Source: Faecalicatena sp. Marseille-Q4148 (lineage in GTDB: Bacteria; Bacillota; Clostridia; Lachnospirales; Lachnospiraceae). Taken from it: 64,000 nucleotides of DNA. Positions within the stretch are counted from its first letter, which is position 1. Every line of letters begins with the position of its first letter. The stretch covers positions 1,240,001 to 1,304,000 of the forward strand of contig CP073692.1 of the NCBI GenBank assembly GCA_018228665.1. The letters are read 5' to 3'. Of the stretch, positions 59,879-64,000 are shown piece after piece. A model generated the notes under the pieces. That model saw nothing but the letters and a program-made list of their open reading frames with translations, did no database searches and was not told the DNA's origin. The position numbers and the translations under genes were made by a program.

Positions 59879-61706
59879 GATGATCACCTCCTTCTCGGTA
59901 ATAGCGGCTCTGTACTTCAAAAAGCTCCGCGTATTTTCCGCGCTTTGCAAGCAGTGTCTCATGAGTACCTTCTTCTGCAAGCTCTCCCTGCTCCATAAAT
60001 AAGATCCGGTCACAAAATCTTGTCGATGCAAGTCTGTGGGAAATAAATACCGATGTCTTATGTTCTGTCAATTTATTGTATTTCTCATAAATATCACTCT
60101 CTGCAATCGGGTCAAGCGCCGCTGTCGGCTCATCAAGTATCATAAATACGCCTTTTTTATAGAGTGCACGTGCAAGCATAAGCCGCTGTGTCTCACCACC
60201 GGACAATTCAACCCCTTCTGTGTAAACAGATCGCTCCATCAGCGCATGATATCCCTGTTTCAGTTCCTTGATACGTTCCCATAATTCTGCCTGCTTTAGA
60301 CATTCCTTAACACGCTCATCGTCATACCCTTCGCCTGTCTGCGATACATTTTCTGCAATAGTAATCGGCAAAATTGCAAACTGCTGAAACACTGCCGTAA
60401 ACATTTCATAATAAGAATCTCTCCGGTAGTTTCGGATATTTACCCCGTTTAACAGGATTTCTCCCTCTGTCGGATCATAAAAACCACAGATTAGCTTGAC
60501 AAGCGTCGTCTTGCCCGCACCATTTAAACCGACAACCGCCAGTTTTTCTCCCGGACGGAGTGTCAAGTTAATGTCCGTGAGCGTATTTTTCTCTGCCTGC
60601 GGATACCGGAATGAAACATGTTTTAATACAATCTCATAAGTATCCGCCGTAGGAATTTCCATTCCCTCTGCTATTTTATAATCATCTTCGATATCAAGAT
60701 ATTCCCGATAGGTTGACAGCGCTATACTTTCCTGATACAACTTTGACATCTGTGTAAGAAGCTGCTCCATCCAGGAAGAAAATCCATTCACTGCACTAAA
60801 ATACAGAAGAAACTCTGCCGCACCCATATGATTGTTAAGTACCATCTGAAGGAGATATACATAAACAACGCCATTTCTCAGTAAGATAAACAGTGTATCG
60901 ATTGCATTTGCAAGAAAATATTTTCGGTTCTTTTTCACCTGAAATGTTTCGTAAGAATTTCTCACTCCCGCATGGATACTGCGAAGCCAAGCCCCCATTC
61001 CAAACATTCTGATATCTTTCGCACATTCCCGGTCTTTGTATCGCTCTGTCAGATAATTCCATTTCTTTATATATTCAGCTTCTTCTTGTCGGTTTCGATA
61101 ACCCCAGTTATAGATCCTTCGGTTAAAGAAAAAACTTAACGCCGTCATCGCTGCTATGAGAAACATAAGAAATGGATTCATTACCGACAGAAGCATCAGG
61201 TAGATCACAATACCGCAAACGCTCTGTCCGAGAGTTGTCAGCGTTATCCAGATATGTTCTCCGGCAGCACTGTTTTGCTTTAACGCTTCCATCCCCTTTT
61301 TCTGCATCTGTGTAAATATCTGGTCATCCAATTTTGAATAAGAAACTGTCGCATACTTATTATACTGACCTAACAGCAGCTTGATCCGTACGCTAATCCG
61401 TCCATACTGTTGGTTCAATACCAGATAGCCCTGTGCTGCACCGACAAGCATCATACCTCCTGCAAAAATAAGAATACTCCGGAATAGTATTCTTAACGTC
61501 CATCCCTCTTCCAGCCCTCTTAACACAACCGGACCGATATAGAGGTTTAGCAAATTCATTATCACTTCCAAAATAATGGACATAACCAAAACAGCAAGAA
61601 CGGATTTTTCATATTTCCACGCCTTTCCAATCATGAACCATGCATTGTTCCACATTCCGTACCGTGGCTTTTCTGATATTGTTTTTTCTTTTTTCTTTTC
61701 TGTCAT
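59859..61706 (-). CDS. ABC exporter half, subunit 1
   Basis: 615 residues with a membrane domain and ATPase (Walker A GLNGAGKTTLVKL, signature ELSGGETQRLMLARAL, Walker B FMILDEPTAALDP). It is first in the operon, with GGAGG before its ATG and a tandem 16-base repeat (61762-61797) upstream, probably the binding site of the neighbouring LytTR regulator. Confidence 0.92.
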   Translation of the reverse strand: MTEKKKEKTISEKPRYGMWNNAWFMIGKAWKYEKSVLAVLVMSIILEVIMNLLNLYIGPVVLRGLEEGWTLRILFRSILIFAGGMMLVGAAQGYLVLNQQYGRISVRIKLLLGQYNKYATVSYSKLDDQIFTQMQKKGMEALKQNSAAGEHIWITLTTLGQSVCGIVIYLMLLSVMNPFLMFLIAAMTALSFFFNRRIYNWGYRNRQEEAEYIKKWNYLTERYKDRECAKDIRMFGMGAWLRSIHAGVRNSYETFQVKKNRKYFLANAIDTLFILLRNGVVYVYLLQMVLNNHMGAAEFLLYFSAVNGFSSWMEQLLTQMSKLYQESIALSTYREYLDIEDDYKIAEGMEIPTADTYEIVLKHVSFRYPQAEKNTLTDINLTLRPGEKLAVVGLNGAGKTTLVKLICGFYDPTEGEILLNGVNIRNYRRDSYYEMFTAVFQQFAILPITIAENVSQTGEGYDDERVKECLKQAELWERIKELKQGYHALMERSVYTEGVELSGGETQRLMLARALYKKGVFMILDEPTAALDPIAESDIYEKYNKLTEHKTSVFISHRLASTRFCDRILFMEQGELAEEGTHETLLAKRGKYAELFEVQSRYYREGGDHHEEGCE

Positions 61707-61761
61707 GCTTTCATCCCTCCTGCTGTAACAATATCACAAATATCCAAACAAAAACTCCCTA

Positions 61762-61797
61762 GGGGACGAATTGCATCTCCTGGGGACGAATTGCATC
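61762..61797. promoter_or_regulatory. Tandem 16-base direct repeat, likely LytTR site
   Basis: GGGGACGAATTGCATC occurs at 61762-61777 and 61782-61797, a period of 20 bases (two helix turns), 56-91 bases before the exporter start. LytTR regulators bind such spaced direct repeats, and the kinase/regulator pair is encoded next door. Confidence 0.65.
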
Positions 61798-61846
61798 ATC
61801 TGTATTTTGAATATTCCGCGCACCTGTTTGCACCGGATGTCGAACA

Positions 61847-62512
61847 CTATGTTTCTTGTGGCAAAAGGATCTCTGTCGTAAACGCACCATCTTCACTATT
61901 TCGGCTCAAATAGCCACCATAACGCTCTACAATCGTATCAATCCTTACCAGACCAAACCCATGCCCTTCCCCCTTTGTCGTGCGAAACAGTCCACTGATC
62001 TTCTTCTGTTTCTTCGTGGCGGTAAAGTTCGTAAAAGACATGTAAAGCTGCGTATTTTTCATATCCATATAGATACGGATGATCCGCTCATCCGGCGGAA
62101 GTTCCATGCTAGCCTCGATCGCATTGTCAAACAGATTGCCGATAATGATACAGAGATCGATCTCCGAAGTGGTAAGTGCCACCGGCACATGGGCGTCTGC
62201 AATCACAGTAATCTCCCGCGACTTCGCCAGCGAGATCTTGCTGTTTAAAATAGCGTCCGTCATCTTATTGCCTGTCTTAATGACTGTATCCACCGTCGCC
62301 AGATCTTCATCCAGCTCATCCAGATATGCCCGGATTGCGTCAAGGTCACCCATAGCGGCATAGCTTTTCATCATCTGGATATGATTCCGGTAATCATGCC
62401 GCCAGCCACGAATCTGCCGGTACATATTTTCCACCTCTTCATAATGTGTCTGAAGCAGCTCATTTTGATAGGCTGCCAAGCGTTTGTCGATCATTTTTGA
62501 AATAAATGACAT
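61847..62512 (-). CDS. Cytoplasmic GHKL sensor kinase
   Basis: 221 residues from the ATG preceded by GGAGGAAACG; an earlier TTG has none. The phosphorylated His lies in WRHDYRNHIQMM; the N box is NLFDNAIEASM and the G box GHGFGLVRID. The usual N-terminal membrane sensor of AgrC-like kinases is missing, so the protein has only coiled-coil and catalytic parts. Confidence 0.85.
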   Translation of the reverse strand: MSFISKMIDKRLAAYQNELLQTHYEEVENMYRQIRGWRHDYRNHIQMMKSYAAMGDLDAIRAYLDELDEDLATVDTVIKTGNKMTDAILNSKISLAKSREITVIADAHVPVALTTSEIDLCIIIGNLFDNAIEASMELPPDERIIRIYMDMKNTQLYMSFTNFTATKKQKKISGLFRTTKGEGHGFGLVRIDTIVERYGGYLSRNSEDGAFTTEILLPQET

Positions 62513-62593
62513 CGTTTCCTCCAAATCTGCCTTCTTCCGCAAGATACGGAATCATGTTTTTTGTAAATCGCTTTCCATAAGAAATATATTTCT

Positions 62594-63292
62594 TTAAAAA
62601 TATCGGATCATTGCCCGGTTAATCTTCTCATACATCCCTCTCGAGAGTGGGATTACCATCCCATCTTTCAGAGAAACTTCCTTCTTTGTAATCCGCTTTA
62701 CACATTTCAAGTTCACAAGGAAAGATCTTCCTGTCCGGAAAAATCCATCCCCAAGCTCCTCTTCCAGCTCACTTAACGTCTTCTTTACCGTATAATCCTC
62801 TGCCGCATGGATTGTCACATAGTTGTGCTGCACTTCCACATAGCGGATCTCATAATACGGGATCCTGACCGTCTCATCACTTCCCTGAAGAAAGAGCGCT
62901 TTCTCGCTCTTCTTCATCCGCTCTCTCGCCCTGTCAAGCACCGAAAACAACTTCTCTTTTGTCACCGGCTTCAGCAGATAGTGAAGCGCCTCCACCTCAT
63001 ATCCGTCAGAAATATAGTCCATATAGCCCGTCACAAATAAAATCTGCACTTCTTTATTATGTTCCCTCACTTTTTTCGCAAGCTCTACCCCGTTCATCTT
63101 CCCCATCTCGATATCAAGAATGAGAAGCTGCCATCTCTTGTCTTCTTCATATTGAAAGAGAAAGCTCTCCGCACTCTCAAAATATTCGATCTGAAGCTGA
63201 TCGTTCTGTCTCTCTTTCCACTCCTCCAAAAGCCTGCCGAGATATTCCCGCACCGTCTCCTCATCATCGCACAGGGCAACTCTAATTTCCAT
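62594..63292 (-). CDS. LytTR response regulator
   Basis: 232 residues. Receiver domain with the acidic pocket (LCDDEE), phospho-acceptor Asp in LLILDIEMGKMNG, and LLKPVTKEKL; then a LytTR DNA-binding domain (IPYYEIRYVEVQHNYVTIH, FFRTGRSFLVNLKCVKRI). Pairs with the kinase 81 bases downstream and probably controls the ABC exporter. Confidence 0.93.
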   Translation of the reverse strand: MEIRVALCDDEETVREYLGRLLEEWKERQNDQLQIEYFESAESFLFQYEEDKRWQLLILDIEMGKMNGVELAKKVREHNKEVQILFVTGYMDYISDGYEVEALHYLLKPVTKEKLFSVLDRARERMKKSEKALFLQGSDETVRIPYYEIRYVEVQHNYVTIHAAEDYTVKKTLSELEEELGDGFFRTGRSFLVNLKCVKRITKKEVSLKDGMVIPLSRGMYEKINRAMIRYF

Positions 63293-63371
63293 ACTGTCTG
63301 CCCCTCCTCTTCTTCTCTGTCATATGTTTTCTATTATAGCACCAGGCATTCCAGAACGATAGCCTGAAATT

Positions 63372-63412
63372 GAAAAATCCCCGCCGGAGCTTCTAAACGC
63401 TCCAGCGGGGAT
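63372..63412 (-). terminator. Terminator after glyQS
   Basis: Fourteen-base arms (63377-63390/63399-63412) with one mismatch, then TTTTTC on the minus strand. Confidence 0.88.
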
Positions 63413-63468
63413 CCTCTTGTTCAATCAGTAAGCATCTTTATTTGTAAACAAGTTAATTCATAAACAAA

Positions 63469-64000
63469 TTAGTAAGCAAGTTTCTCATCCAGATATGCTT
63501 TCAGATCTTCAATCTTGATTCTTTCCTGCTCCATTGTATCACGATCACGGACAGTTACTGCACCATCTTCTTCAGAATCAAAATCATAAGTGATACAGAA
63601 CGGAGTACCGATCTCATCCTGACGGCGATAACGTTTACCGATATTACCGCGGTCATCAAATTCACAGTTATAGTATTTGGATAATTCTGCGTAAACTTTC
63701 TCAGCGCCCTCATTCAATTTCTTAGACAGTGGAAGCACTCCGACTTTTACCGGTGCAAGTGCCGGATGGAAATGAAGCACAGTACGAGTATCTCCGCCTT
63801 CTAATTCTTCTTCGTCATATGCGCTGCAAAGGAATGCAAGTACAACACGGTCTGCTCCCAGTGACGGTTCAATAACATATGGAACATATTTGATCTTCTT
63901 CTCGTCATCAAAGTAGCTCATATCTTCTTTGGAAACATTCTGATGCTGTGTTAAGTCATAATCTGTACGGTCTGCAATTCCCCACAGTTCTCCCCATCCG
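63469..64000 (-). CDS. glyQS: Glycyl-tRNA synthetase, dimeric type (3' part)
   Basis: The frame runs to the right edge, so the N-terminal part is outside. Visible residues: [19 protein letters not shown], then [34 protein letters not shown] (the anticodon-binding domain start) and [20 protein letters not shown]. These are conserved blocks of class II alpha2 glycyl-tRNA synthetase. It charges tRNA-Gly. Confidence 0.96.
   Translation of the reverse strand, partial: GWGELWGIADRTDYDLTQHQNVSKEDMSYFDDEKKIKYVPYVIEPSLGADRVVLAFLCSAYDEEELEGGDTRTVLHFHPALAPVKVGVLPLSKKLNEGAEKVYAELSKYYNCEFDDRGNIGKRYRRQDEIGTPFCITYDFDSEEDGAVTVRDRDTMEQERIKIEDLKAYLDEKLAY

Noticed and set aside
1..64000. CRISPR arrays, tRNA or rRNA genes
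   Set aside because: No evenly spaced short repeats and no recognisable tRNA or rRNA sequence were seen on either strand.

Overview
The window looks like a chromosome segment of a gut Firmicute, most likely a Lachnospiraceae (Ruminococcus gnavus/Blautia/Dorea type). The evidence is low-GC housekeeping genes with AGGAGG ribosome sites, the dimeric type of glycyl-tRNA synthetase, many GHKL/LytTR and ABC genes, and a large Tn1549-like integrative conjugative element (ICE). The ICE fills about 1-43.4 kb and is clearly more GC-rich than the DNA to its right. Its integrase end lies beyond the left edge. No tRNA, rRNA or CRISPR array was seen.

Layout of the ICE (nearly all on the minus strand, so read right to left). 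Replication/entry genes: a DnaD-like replisome organiser and a TOPRIM/DUF3991 primase-like protein (40.6-43.1 kb). Soluble accessory or polyvalent-type proteins: LPD1 zincin, DUF3846/YodL and others (34.6-40.6 kb). Conjugation machinery: PcfB, VirD4 coupling protein, Maff2, VirB6-like protein, SpoVG, MT-A70 methylase, DUF3848, PrgI, and VirB4 split by a group II intron, then a two-domain cell-wall hydrolase (20.8-34.5 kb). Surface proteins: DUF4366 protein and a 1639-residue thioester/SpaA adhesin fused to its own class B sortase (14.3-20.8 kb). A nucleotide-metabolism cassette: Nmad-like protein, ThyX, dUTPase (12.2-14.2 kb). A plus-strand regulator and an AbrB/RelE-type toxin-antitoxin pair (11-12 kb). 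A SLOG protein, topoisomerase III, more accessory genes, MobC and the MOBP relaxase (0.6-10.9 kb). Two resistance-type cargo loci are present. One is an AT-rich island with a Cfr-like 23S rRNA methyltransferase, a mini 4Fe-4S protein and a broken Cys-rich KTR gene (8.95-10.4 kb). The other is the start of a Mef-like efflux gene with a promoter, leader peptide and attenuator (1-400).

The most striking unexplained pattern is a short C-terminal tag. Eleven soluble ICE proteins of unrelated families end in (K/R)-P-S-(V/L)-x-x-x-L followed by a basic tail of only 19-25 residues, often ending in ER. The membrane and ATPase parts of the transfer machine lack it. It may be a common docking or translocation signal.

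Right of the ICE, a 58-codon tyrosine-integrase remnant (43.37-43.55 kb) abuts a sugar-uptake locus. Two complete binding-protein/permease/permease operons face each other tail to tail, and their promoters plus signal-peptide codons form 228-bp inverted repeats with only two differences. They are followed by a GH101/GH129-like glycosidase and a divergent AraC regulator. The rest is ordinary chromosome: TrkH/TrkA potassium uptake, M18 aminopeptidase, a heterodimeric ABC exporter next to a GHKL kinase/LytTR regulator with a likely binding-site repeat, and the 3' part of glyQS at the right edge.
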